Notes under the pieces: model-generated | Database searches by the model: none | What the model was told of the DNA's origin: nothing | What the model saw: the letters and a program-made list of their open reading frames with translations, nothing else | From: Desulfovibrio sp. X2 | GTDB taxonomy: Bacteria > Desulfobacterota > Desulfovibrionia > Desulfovibrionales > Desulfovibrionaceae | Assembly: GCF_000422205.1 (NCBI RefSeq) | Contig: NZ_ATHV01000064.1 | Coordinates: 62,001 to 126,000, forward strand | Reading direction: 5' to 3' | Length of the DNA stretch: 64,000 nucleotides | Translations under genes and position numbers: made by a program | Shown here: one piece after another, positions 28,851-38,221 of the stretch | Layout of the letters: every line of letters starts with the position of its first letter | Position numbering within the stretch: position 1 is the first letter of the stretch

Positions 28851-29312
28851 CTAGACGCCCCGGTCCGCGCCCTGCGGCCCGTCCGGGCGGGATTCCCGCG
28901 AGGCGGCCCGCTCTTCACGGTCCTGGGCGCGCAGGAGCTTGCGCTTGTACGCGTCCTGGATCTTGTAGAAGAGATGGTCCATCTCCACGGGCTTCATGAG
29001 ATAGTCGAAGGCGCCCTGCTCCAGGCCCTGCATGGCCGCCTCGATCTCCGCGTGCCCGGTGAGCATGATCACCTCGACCTCCGGCCGCCCGGCCTTGATG
29101 CGGGAGAGCACGGTCATGCCGTCCATGCCCGGCATCTTCACGTCGAGAACGACCACATCCACGTCGTAGGCGGGCAGCAGGGCGAGGGCCTCGGCGCCGT
29201 CGTGCGCGGCGAGCACCGTCACTCCGCGCCGCTGCAGACGCTTCTGCAGGACCTCCAGGAAGTCCTGCTCGTCGTCCACCAGAAGGACCTTCGGCTCCGT
29301 TTCGGCGTTCAT
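28851..29312 (-). CDS. Single-domain response regulator
   Basis: A 153-residue receiver. The acidic pocket is VLLVDDEQDF, the phosphoacceptor Asp is in VVVLDVKMPGMDG, the switch Thr in IMLTGH and the Lys in YLMKPVE. After about residue 125 there is only a charged tail (QDREERAASRESRPDG), so there is no output domain. It must act by protein contact or relay. It follows a second, divergent receiver by 18 nt and precedes the TauE permease. Confidence 0.9.
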   Translation of the reverse strand: MNAETEPKVLLVDDEQDFLEVLQKRLQRRGVTVLAAHDGAEALALLPAYDVDVVVLDVKMPGMDGMTVLSRIKAGRPEVEVIMLTGHAEIEAAMQGLEQGAFDYLMKPVEMDHLFYKIQDAYKRKLLRAQDREERAASRESRPDGPQGADRGV

Positions 29313-29330
29313 GCGTCGCTCCCCCCTGTT

Positions 29331-29699
29331 TCAGACGGCTGCCGGACCGCCGCTCCGCGCAGCGGCCCGCGAGACCGCGTCCAGCAGATTGTCCGTGCGG
29401 CCGTTCTTGACCACCACATCCGTGCCCGCCAACTCCAGCCCGGCATCCCCGGCATGGGCGTGGACCACGACCCGCACGCCCGGGAATTCCCGGGCGAGCC
29501 GCCTAAGGAGCGGCAGCCCGGCCTGGTCCGGCAGATCGGGATCGATGACGACCACGCGCGGACCGGACGAGGCGGACAGCGCGTCCAGCATCTCCTCGCC
29601 GCTCCCGGCCGCGAGGATGTGGTACCCCCGGCCCGCGAGTTCGCGGCGCAGAAATTCCCGCACGTGCGGGTTGCGGTCCACGATGAGGATGCTGACCAC
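29331..29699 (-). CDS. Divergent receiver-domain protein
   Basis: A 122-residue receiver fold starting at GTG 29699, with AAGGAGAG just upstream. It has ILIVDRNPHVREFL, where one acidic pocket residue is replaced by Arg, VVVIDPDLPDQAG with the candidate phosphoacceptor, and VVVKNGR with the Lys. The weakened acidic pocket raises doubt about Mg-dependent phosphorylation. It heads the co-directional set running down to 24041. Confidence 0.75.
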   Translation of the reverse strand: MVSILIVDRNPHVREFLRRELAGRGYHILAAGSGEEMLDALSASSGPRVVVIDPDLPDQAGLPLLRRLAREFPGVRVVVHAHAGDAGLELAGTDVVVKNGRTDNLLDAVSRAAARSGGPAAV

Positions 29700-29938
29700 C
29701 TGACTCTCCTTGCTGCGCGTCGTCCGGAGAGGAGAAAGGCAACCTTCGTGCCAGGACGGAGGATCGCGGCCCTTTCCCGCGAGCCCCCACGAAACGGGGG
29801 CCCGGAGATTCACGACCGAGACTGAGGGAATCGAGAAAGGCTGGAGGAGGTGTCAGCTTTTTTTACGGTTCGGCAAAGAAGTGGACTAAACATGAAAACC
29901 TTACTGTTTCTTCAGAAAAGGAAACATGAATACCATAT

Positions 29939-29946
29939 GCTATAAT
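29939..29946 (+). promoter_or_regulatory. Extended -10 promoter element
   Basis: TGCTATAAT is a perfect extended -10 in an AT-rich stretch, about 70 nt upstream of the small ORF at 30015. No clear -35 is present, as expected for extended -10 promoters. Confidence 0.55.
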
Positions 29947-30014
29947 TATGAATTCATCATATAAACGCTTGCCGGTGTGGCGGATACGCACTCCACGAAC
30001 GGCAGGAGGGCTCG

Positions 30015-30281
30015 ATGGAAGACGCGACAGGGGGGAAAAGGTCGCTGCCTGTGGTCATCGTTGCAGCTCAAGAAGACTTTCTCGGCGGATATCTTGTCGA
30101 GATAGCGCGCCTTGCCCCCGTCAAGACGCTCGAAGAGGCAAAGGCGGCCGTACTGGGAGCCGGTCATTCCATCGTCGATATCCGGGACGGGGGTATCTGC
30201 ACGACGACCGACTGCTGGGACGAAGGACCGGGCAGGAAACACGGCACGCTCGCCCACGTCGTAATGGTCTGGCCGAGGTAG
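30015..30281 (+). CDS. Small orphan protein, 88 residues
   Basis: I do not recognise this protein. A consensus extended -10 and AGGAGGG (30004-30010) precede the ATG, which argues that it is translated. The sequence begins with a strand-helix pattern (LPVVIVAAQEDFLGGYLVEI) and ends with a His- and Cys-containing part (GGICTTTDCWDEG). A longer open frame lies antisense (29946-30413) but lacks a comparable start. It sits between divergent receiver genes and the 294-bp repeat array, so it may belong to an accessory patch. Confidence 0.45.
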   Translation: MEDATGGKRSLPVVIVAAQEDFLGGYLVEIARLAPVKTLEEAKAAVLGAGHSIVDIRDGGICTTTDCWDEGPGRKHGTLAHVVMVWPR

Positions 30282-30506
30282 CTTTCCCGGAAAGCCATGG
30301 TCTGCATCCTCTGGCCCGTGCACCTCAGGAGACGGCGCTTTTACGGAGATCCGAGAGATTCCGGGGAGAGACGGTGCCCTCTCCAGCCCTTCCGCACGAA
30401 GCGGAACCTCCATCCCTCATTGCTCATGGTTCCCTGACTCCCAAAACACTGATTGCCTGCACCTGGAAGTCCGAGAAAAGCTGCCGGACGCTCAGCCCTT
30501 TCACTC

Positions 30507-30627
30507 AGACCGCTCAAAACGCGTCAGACGCAAGGCGCAAGAAAAACTCGAGCCCGACGCGTATTCCGCATACGCGAGGGTTCGAGTTTTTCGCCGCAAC
30601 GCAGCGGATGATGCTTTTTCAGCGGTC
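30507..30627. repeat. Hairpin unit 1 of the array
   Basis: The inner stem is GAAAAACTCGA with TCGAGTTTTTC, a perfect 11-bp pairing, then CCC/GGG, then CGCGTAT/ATACGCG around the loop TCCGC. The stem bases differ from units 2 and 3 at paired positions. Confidence 0.85.
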
Positions 30628-30800
30628 GCATGGAGATGCCTCCGGCGGCCAGGGAAGGGGCTGCGCGCCCCCTCCCTGGACCCTCCCGGCGCGAGGCTGA
30701 GCCTCGACCCGCTCCGCTCATGGCACGCCCAGGCAAGAAACACAGGCCGCCTGGGCGTGGAAAGCCGAAAAAGCCGCCTGGCGACCAGCCCTCCCCGCTC

Positions 30801-30921
30801 AGACCGCTCAAAAAGCACCAGATGCAAGGCGCAAGGAAAGTCCGAGCCCGACGCGTATTCCCTATACGCGAGGGTTCGGGCTTTCCGCAGCAACGCAGCG
30901 GATGGCGCTTTTTCAGCGGTC
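30801..30921. repeat. Hairpin unit 2 of the array
   Basis: The outer arms are GACCGCTCAAAAAGC and GCTTTTTCAGCGGTC. The inner stem GGAAAGTCCGA pairs with TCGGGCTTTCC (one T.G pair), then CGCGTAT/ATACGCG around TCCCT. Confidence 0.85.
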
Positions 30922-31094
30922 GCATGGAGATGCCTCCGGCGGCCAGGGAAGGAGCTGCACGCCCCCTCCCTGGACCCTCCCGGCGCGGGGCTGAGCCTCG
31001 ACCCGCTCCGCTCATGGCACGCCCAGGCAAGAAACACAGGCCGCCTGGGCGTGGAAAGCCGAAAAAGCCGCCTGGCGCCCAGCCCTCCCCGCTC

Positions 31095-31206
31095 AGACCG
31101 CTCAAAAAGCACCAGATGCAAGGCGCAAGGAAAGTCCGAGCCCGACGCGTATTCCCCATACGCGAGGGTTCGGGCTTTCCGCAGCAACGCAGCAGATGGC
31201 GCTTTT

Positions 31207-31215
<9 letters not shown>
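31095..31215. repeat. Hairpin unit 3 of the array, overlapping a gene end
   Basis: It has the same stem as unit 2 with loop TCCCC and an AGCAGATGG variant in the right arm. Its right edge supplies the last codons and stop of the minus-strand regulator ending at 31207, and the hairpin could terminate that transcript. Confidence 0.85.
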
Positions 31216-32645
<1,430 letters not shown>

Positions 32646-32661
<16 letters not shown>

Positions 32662-34127
32662 CCCGCCTTCTCCCTGCTGGGCAGGACCATGACGAACGCG
32701 GCGCCGTGCCCGTCCCCGCCCTTCAGATGGAGCCACCCCTTGTGCTCCTCGAGGATGCGCCTGGCGATGGGAAGCCCGAGGCCGGTGCCCTCCTCCTTGG
32801 TGCTGAAGAAGGGCTGGAAGATCTTCTCGCGCAGGTGCGCCGGGATGCCCGGGCCGGTGTCCGCGAGGGTCACGATGGCCACGTCGCCCACGGGCTCGAT
32901 GAAGCCCGCCTCCTCGACGAGGGAGATGGTCCCGCCGCCGGGCATGGCCTCGCAGGAATTGAGCATCAGGTTGACCAGGGCCTCCTTCAGCTGGTCCGGG
33001 TCGCCCTCCACCGCGGGCAGACGCTCCTCGCGCTCGACGGTGACCGTGACGCCGTGCGACTCCAGGCGGTGGCGCAGGAGCTCCACGGTCATGTCCACCA
33101 CGTCCGAGGGGCTGACGGGCACGATCTTGAGCTTGGGCCTGCGGGAGAATTCGAGGAAGTTTCGGATGATGGTGTCGAGGTGGCGGATCTCCTCGGAGAT
33201 GACCTCGAAGTCCTCCTTGTGCACGGGCGGCAGGTCCAGGCCGCGCTCCAGGGAGAAGAGGCGCATCTTCACCGAGGTCAGCGGGTTTCGGATGCTGTGC
33301 GCCACGCCCGCGGCGAGCTTGCCCACCAGGGCCAGCTTCTCGCTCTGCATCAGGTGCTCGCGGCTCTCCACGAGCTTCGAGTGGGTGCTGTCCACGCTGG
33401 CCGCGAGATCGGCCAGGCGGTTGCCCAGGGCCTGGATCTCGTCCTCGAGCGCCTGGGCGGAGTCCTCCGCCCCGGACTTGAGCGCGATGGAGCGGATGGG
33501 GCCGAGCACGCGGCGGAAGAGCAGGAGCGCCAGGGAGAGGCAGAGCAGGACCGCGACCGGCACGGCGATCCAGGAGAGCACGGCGGCGATGTGCGCGCGG
33601 CGCTGCCAGGTGGCCCCGGCCGCGGCCACGTCGTCGGTGAGCCCTGTGACCAGGACGCGGCACAGCTCGTCCAGCCGCCCGGCCATGGCGTGGGCCTCGC
33701 GGCGGGCGCGCTCGCGCTCGACGGGATCGGGGTCGCCGAGCTGCTCACCGGCGTAGACGTAGCGCTGCCACTCGGTCTCGATGCGGCCGAGCAGCTCGCG
33801 CCTCGCGCCCTGCCCGGCGAGGTTCCTGACCTGCTCGAGGGAGGCCTCGAAGGTGGCGCGCAGGGTGCGGATGCGCGTGAGCGAGCCCGGTCCGGCCTCG
33901 GCGGCCTCGGCGTCCATGCCCGCGAGCACCCGGCGCAGGTTCTGGGCCGCGGACAGGGCGGGCGCGTCGCGCTCGGCCAGGTCGGCCACCAGGGCCGCGT
34001 CGTGCTGCACGTGCCACAGCGTGGCCCCGGCCCAGGCCAGGGTCACGGCAACGAGCCCGATCAGGAGCAGGACGATGTTCGTGCGCAGGTCGAAGAAGTG
34101 CTTCTGGGCGCGGCGGCGTTGCTTCAT
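32646..34127 (-). CDS. Membrane sensor histidine kinase
   Basis: A 493-residue kinase. Two transmembrane helices (about 16-38 and 184-206) bracket a helical periplasmic domain of the four-helix-bundle type. A HAMP-like linker leads to the H-box LAAGVAHSIRNPLTSVKM and the ATPase with N-box LVNLMLNSCEAM, DTGPGIP, and GTGLGLPIARRI. It should phosphorylate the sigma-54 regulator encoded 3' with a 16-nt overlap. The signal is not known. Confidence 0.93.
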
Positions 34128-34240
34128 GTCTCCCGGACCGGTTGGCGTTGGCCTCTTTCGGACCCCGATCGTGCGTCTTTAGCCCGCCCCGCCCCGAAGC
34201 ACAAGGCCGCGCCCGAGCTCGCGCCCTCGTCCGCGGGCCA

Positions 34241-35923
34241 TCAGGCAGGACGCAGGACGCGGCGCGCGCTTCGCCTGCGCGCGGCGGCGGACATGGCCAG
34301 GGCGTAGAAGGCCAGGGGCAGCGCGCTCTGGGCCAGGGCGTAGACCCCGGCCACCCGGCGGTCGCCGCCCGAGGCCAGGGTCACGGCCTCGGTGGTCAGG
34401 GTGGGCAGCCGCCCTGCTCCGGCGAAGACCGTGGGCAGATACTGGGCCACGGACACGGCGAAGCCCACGGCCGCGGCAAAGGCCACGGGCCGCGCGAGCA
34501 GAGGCAGCTTCACGCGCCAGAAGATGCGGCCGGGCGAGGCGCCCAGGCAGGCCGCGGAGCGGACGTAGCGCTCGTCCAGGGCGCGCCAGGGATCGGCCAG
34601 GGAGAGAAAGACGTAGGGCAGCACGAAGAGTGTGTGGCTGAAGGCCACGGCGACGAGCGTGCCGTCCAGGCGCAGGCGCACGAAGAAGGTCTGCAGCCCG
34701 AAGAGGAAGGCGATCTGCGGCACGAGGAGCGGCACGTAGAGCAACCACATGGTGCGCCGCGCGGCCGGGGCCAGGCCGTGGCGCGCCTCGTTCTCCAGGC
34801 AGCCGAGGACCAGGGCCAGGGAAAGGCCGGTGGACAGGAGCCCCACCGCGAGGGTGTTCCAGACCGGCCAGCCGAGGTCCGGCAGGGTGCGCTGCCAGAT
34901 GCGCAGGCTCCATTTCCCGGGCAGGGTGTCCGGGAACCACCACGACCCGGCCAAGGACCAGAGCACCAGGGCCAGCATGCCCAGGCCGAAGAGCCCCCAG
35001 AGCAGCCCGGCCAGACCGCCCACGGCGGCTCCCCCTGCCCTCCCCGCCCGGCCCCTGCGGCCAGAGGTCAGGAAACCGCGCAGCCGCGTCGCGGCCAGCC
35101 GCTCGCACAGTCGCCACAGGAGCACCGCGCCCGCCACCAGGGCGAGCTGCGCCAGCGCCCCGGCCGAGGCGGGCAGGATGAGATTGATGTCGCGGTCCGT
35201 GAAGAGCCTGTAGACGGCCACGGACAGGGTCGGCGGCGTGGTCGGCCCGAGGATGATGCCGACGTCCACCACGGACATGGCGAAGGCCAGGACCGCGTAG
35301 ACCGGCAGCCTGATCTGCGGGTAGACCTGGGGGAAGATCACGCGCAGCCAGGCCGTGGGCCCGGCGTAGCCGAGGCTGCGGGCCACGGCCATGCCCTCCG
35401 CCCCCCGCACCTGGTCCAGCGCGGCGATGGTCATGAAGAGGAGGTAGGGCACGGTCTTGAGCAGCATGCCCGCGACCATGCAGAGCCCCCAGGAGTCGTG
35501 CACCACGAGCAGATCCGGCGGCACGGCCCAGCCCGTGAGCCAGGGCGAGAGCAGGCGCGCGAAGAGCCCGCTCGGCGCGACCAGGAAGGCGAAGCCGATG
35601 GCCACCGCTGCGTAGGGCGCGGCCAGCATGGGCGCGAGGCTCGCCTGCAGGCGGAGGAAGAGGCGCGAGCCGTGCGCCCGGGCGCAGACCAGGGCGGTGA
35701 TGCCAAGCGAGAGGAGCGCGGTCAGCAGGCCGGTGAGCAGCGAGAGCACGGCCGCGCGCCAGATGCCGGGCATGGCCGACAGGCGGACGAACTCGGCGAG
35801 GCCGAGCCCGCGCGCGCCGAGCGCGGGGAACCAGCCGAGCGCCGGGAGCAGCGTGCCGAAAAGCCCCGCGCCCACGGGCAGCAGGAAGATCCCGAGCGTG
35901 AGCCAGGGGGCCGCCCTGAGCAT
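34241..35923 (-). CDS. ynjC: YnjC-type fused ABC transporter permease
   Basis: A 560-residue inner-membrane protein made of two fused permease halves, about twelve helices in all. Each half has an EAA-type loop (DQVRGAEGMAVARSLGYAGP and DPWRALDERYVRSAACLGAS). The arrangement resembles ThiP, FbpB and YnjC, in which one chain forms the whole channel. Gene context (YnjB-like binding protein 1 nt upstream, ATPase before that) favours YnjC. The substrate is unknown; a small organic or thiamine-like molecule is possible. Confidence 0.85.
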   Translation of the reverse strand: MLRAAPWLTLGIFLLPVGAGLFGTLLPALGWFPALGARGLGLAEFVRLSAMPGIWRAAVLSLLTGLLTALLSLGITALVCARAHGSRLFLRLQASLAPMLAAPYAAVAIGFAFLVAPSGLFARLLSPWLTGWAVPPDLLVVHDSWGLCMVAGMLLKTVPYLLFMTIAALDQVRGAEGMAVARSLGYAGPTAWLRVIFPQVYPQIRLPVYAVLAFAMSVVDVGIILGPTTPPTLSVAVYRLFTDRDINLILPASAGALAQLALVAGAVLLWRLCERLAATRLRGFLTSGRRGRAGRAGGAAVGGLAGLLWGLFGLGMLALVLWSLAGSWWFPDTLPGKWSLRIWQRTLPDLGWPVWNTLAVGLLSTGLSLALVLGCLENEARHGLAPAARRTMWLLYVPLLVPQIAFLFGLQTFFVRLRLDGTLVAVAFSHTLFVLPYVFLSLADPWRALDERYVRSAACLGASPGRIFWRVKLPLLARPVAFAAAVGFAVSVAQYLPTVFAGAGRLPTLTTEAVTLASGGDRRVAGVYALAQSALPLAFYALAMSAAARRRSARRVLRPA

Positions 35924-35924
35924 C

Positions 35925-37148
35925 CTAGCCGCCGTACCGCCGCTCCCACTCGGCGACGATCATGTTCATCCACGAGGGATGCGGCTCGGGCAGGGGCGTG
36001 CCCAGCTCCTCCGGGCTCAGCGTGGCCACTCCGCGCGGCAGGGAGGTGAACAGGGCGCGCTGCTCGGGCGAGAGCTTCTTCATGGAGAGCACGGTGTAGT
36101 CGCCCCACACGCGCGGGTCCTGCTTCCTGGCCTGGGCCTCGGGCGAGAGCAGGAAGTCGGCCACGACCATGGCCGCCTCCTTGGCCGAGGAGTTGAACGG
36201 GATGGCCACGAAGTGGGTGTTGCCGATGGTCCCGCCGCGCATCACGAAGGTGCGCACCGTGTCCGGGAGCTGGCCGCTCTGGATGAGGTTCGAGGCCTCG
36301 CCGGGCTGGAACGAGAGGCTCATGTCCACCTCGCCGTCCGCCAGGAGCTGGTCCTCTGCCGTGGCGTTCTCCGGGAACTGCCGCCCCTGGCGCCAGAGGT
36401 TCGGCCGCAGCTGGTCGTACCAGGCCCACAGCGGCGCCGTCACCTTGGCGAAATTCCCGCTCGTCGCGGGCTTCTGCAGCACTGACTTGTCCTCGACCAG
36501 CTCGTAGAGCGCCTGCTTCAGAAAGGTGGAGCCCATGAAGTTGCGCACCTGGGGGTGGGTGAAGCGGCCGGGATGGGCCTTGGCCCAGGCCAGGAGCTCG
36601 GGCATGGAGCGCGGCGGGTCCGGCAGGCGCCTGCTGTCGTTCAGGAAGACCACCTGGGCCGCGCCCCAGGGCGACTCCATGCCGTCCACGGGCACGGTGA
36701 AGTCGAAATGCATGGTCGGCTTCTCGGCGTAGTCGAGGTATTTGGCATTGGGCAGCCGGTCCGCGAAGGGGCCGTAGAGCAGGCCGTTCTCCCTCATCTT
36801 CAGGAAGTTCTCGCCGTTGATCCAGATGAGGTCCACGGAGCCGCCGCGCATCTTGCCCGCGCTCTTCTCGGCCAGGATGCGGGCCACGGCCTCGGCCGTG
36901 TTGGAGATCTTCACGTGGCGCAGGTGGATGCCGTAGCGCTCGGCCACCTGGCGCGAGACCCAGTCGATGTAGTCGTTGGTCGCCTCGGAACCGGCCCAGG
37001 CGTTCCAGTAGACGGTCTGGCCCTTGGCCCGGGCCACGACGGCCTGCCAGCTCGCGTCTTCAGCGGGTGCGGCCGGGGTCGGGCCTGCGGCGAAAACGGT
37101 CGCGGCGAGGAGCAGGACCGGGAGCAGGAGACGTGCGAGGCGGCGCAT
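35925..37148 (-). CDS. ynjB: YnjB-type periplasmic substrate-binding protein
   Basis: A 407-residue secreted protein. A signal peptide (RRLARLLLPVLLLAATVFAAG) precedes a two-lobed binding domain. VYWNAWAGSEATNDYIDWV, VDLIWINGENF, HPGRFTHPQ and NTHFVAIPFNSSA resemble the YnjB group. I prefer ATG 37148 over 37160 because GGAGG lies 5 nt upstream of it. It lies between the ATPase and permease genes on one transcript, in the order D-B-C rather than the E. coli order B-C-D. Confidence 0.87.
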   Translation of the reverse strand: MRRLARLLLPVLLLAATVFAAGPTPAAPAEDASWQAVVARAKGQTVYWNAWAGSEATNDYIDWVSRQVAERYGIHLRHVKISNTAEAVARILAEKSAGKMRGGSVDLIWINGENFLKMRENGLLYGPFADRLPNAKYLDYAEKPTMHFDFTVPVDGMESPWGAAQVVFLNDSRRLPDPPRSMPELLAWAKAHPGRFTHPQVRNFMGSTFLKQALYELVEDKSVLQKPATSGNFAKVTAPLWAWYDQLRPNLWRQGRQFPENATAEDQLLADGEVDMSLSFQPGEASNLIQSGQLPDTVRTFVMRGGTIGNTHFVAIPFNSSAKEAAMVVADFLLSPEAQARKQDPRVWGDYTVLSMKKLSPEQRALFTSLPRGVATLSPEELGTPLPEPHPSWMNMIVAEWERRYGG

Positions 37149-37169
37149 GGGAACCTCCATGGGCTGGGG

Positions 37170-37832
37170 TCAGGGACCGGGTTGGAGATGCAGGACCTCG
37201 CCCCCGGCGGCTTCGGCGTCCGAGGGGTCGTGGGTGACCATCAGCGTGGGCAGGCCGCGCGCCCGGGCGTGGCCGAAGACGAAATCGCGAAAGCCCGCCC
37301 GCGTCGTCGCGTCGAGCTTGGAGAAGGGCTCGTCCAGCAACAGCGCCCTCGGCTCGGAGAGCAGCGCGCGCATGAGCGCCACGCGCGCCCTCTGCCCGCC
37401 GGAAAGCGTGGCCGGGTCGCGCGGAAAGAAGCCCTCGAGGCCGCACTCGGCCAAGGCCTGCTCGGCCTTTTCCCGGCGCCCTGCCCGTGAGCCGCGCGGC
37501 AGGGCGAAGAGCAGGTTCTCGCCCACGCTCATGTGCGGAAAGAGGAGGTCGTCCTGGAACAGGATGCCCAGGCGTCGGCGCTCCGGCGGCAGGCCGTCGA
37601 GGCTTCGCCCGTCGAGGAGGACGGTGCCCGAGGCCGCGAAGGCCGGGGCGAGCGCGCCGCAGAGATGGGCCAGGAGGCTCGACTTGCCCGCGCCGCTCGG
37701 TCCCATGAGGGTCACGATGGCGCCGGGCGGAACGACGAGATCCAGCCCGTCCACGAGCACGGTCGCACCGAGCGCCAGGCGCACGCCGTAAAGCGCCAGG
37801 CCGCGCGTCTCCCCCGTTTCGCTTGCGTTCAT
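37170..37832 (-). CDS. ynjD: YnjD-type ABC transporter ATPase
   Basis: A 220-residue ATP-binding subunit. Walker A is GPSGAGKSS, the Q-loop ILFQDDLLFPH, the signature LSGGQRARVALMRA, Walker B LLLDEPFSKLD and the switch His MVTHDPSDAEA. It powers the import system with the YnjB- and YnjC-like proteins. The start is unsure: ATG 37832 is chosen; an in-frame ATG at 37847 and others upstream exist, none with a strong ribosome site. Confidence 0.85.
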   Translation of the reverse strand: MNASETGETRGLALYGVRLALGATVLVDGLDLVVPPGAIVTLMGPSGAGKSSLLAHLCGALAPAFAASGTVLLDGRSLDGLPPERRRLGILFQDDLLFPHMSVGENLLFALPRGSRAGRREKAEQALAECGLEGFFPRDPATLSGGQRARVALMRALLSEPRALLLDEPFSKLDATTRAGFRDFVFGHARARGLPTLMVTHDPSDAEAAGGEVLHLQPGP

Positions 37833-37913
37833 CGCGGCGCGGGGCATGCGGGGGCCTGGCCCCGGCGCCTGCCGAGGCTGGAGGAGATACGTGCGCTGGC
37901 CTTCATCATATCG

Positions 37914-37942
37914 AAAATACACGCTCCCGCCGCAGCTGACAA
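37914..37942 (-). promoter_or_regulatory. Candidate promoter of ynjDBC
   Basis: On the minus strand TTGTCA (37942-37937), a 17-bp spacer and TATTTT (37919-37914) lie about 80 nt ahead of the ATPase start, in an otherwise gene-free 389-bp gap between divergent operons. Confidence 0.5.
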
Positions 37943-38092
37943 CACGAGGCACCCGCCTGACCGCGTACCTGCCCGCCCTCCCGGCGTCCGGCGCTCGGGC
38001 GGCGGGTTCCGCAGCCTCCCCAAAACGGGCGCGGATGTTTCGTCGGCAGACCTGCGGACCGTCTTTTTGCCGGTTTTTCCCAAGTCGCGGGA

Positions 38093-38122
38093 TTGGTCAA
38101 GCGGAGGAAAGACGTCTATACT
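38093..38122 (+). promoter_or_regulatory. Candidate promoter of the PAS-kinase pair
   Basis: TTGGTC (38093-38098), an 18-bp spacer and TATACT (38117-38122) lie about 100 nt before the kinase start. The rest of the gap (37833-38221) shows no gene. Confidence 0.45.
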
Positions 38123-38221
38123 CCGGCCGTGTTCGATAGAGACACGGCATGGGCGTGATCCGGCACGGCCGCCCGGCAGACAGGGACCCTGCGACGGAAA
38201 CGGACTGCGCGAGGAAGCGGA

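Noticed and set aside
28851-29312. DNA-binding response regulator
   Set aside because: After the receiver only about 30 charged residues remain, too few for an output domain.
29946-30413. 155-residue minus-strand frame over the small ORF
   Set aside because: It has no promoter or ribosome site and no recognisable motif; the plus-strand frame has both signals.
30715-30740. Sigma-54 promoter (TGGCAC start) inside the repeat
   Set aside because: TGGCAC occurs, but the GC of the -12 element is not at the required spacing, and the sequence is part of a repeated palindrome.
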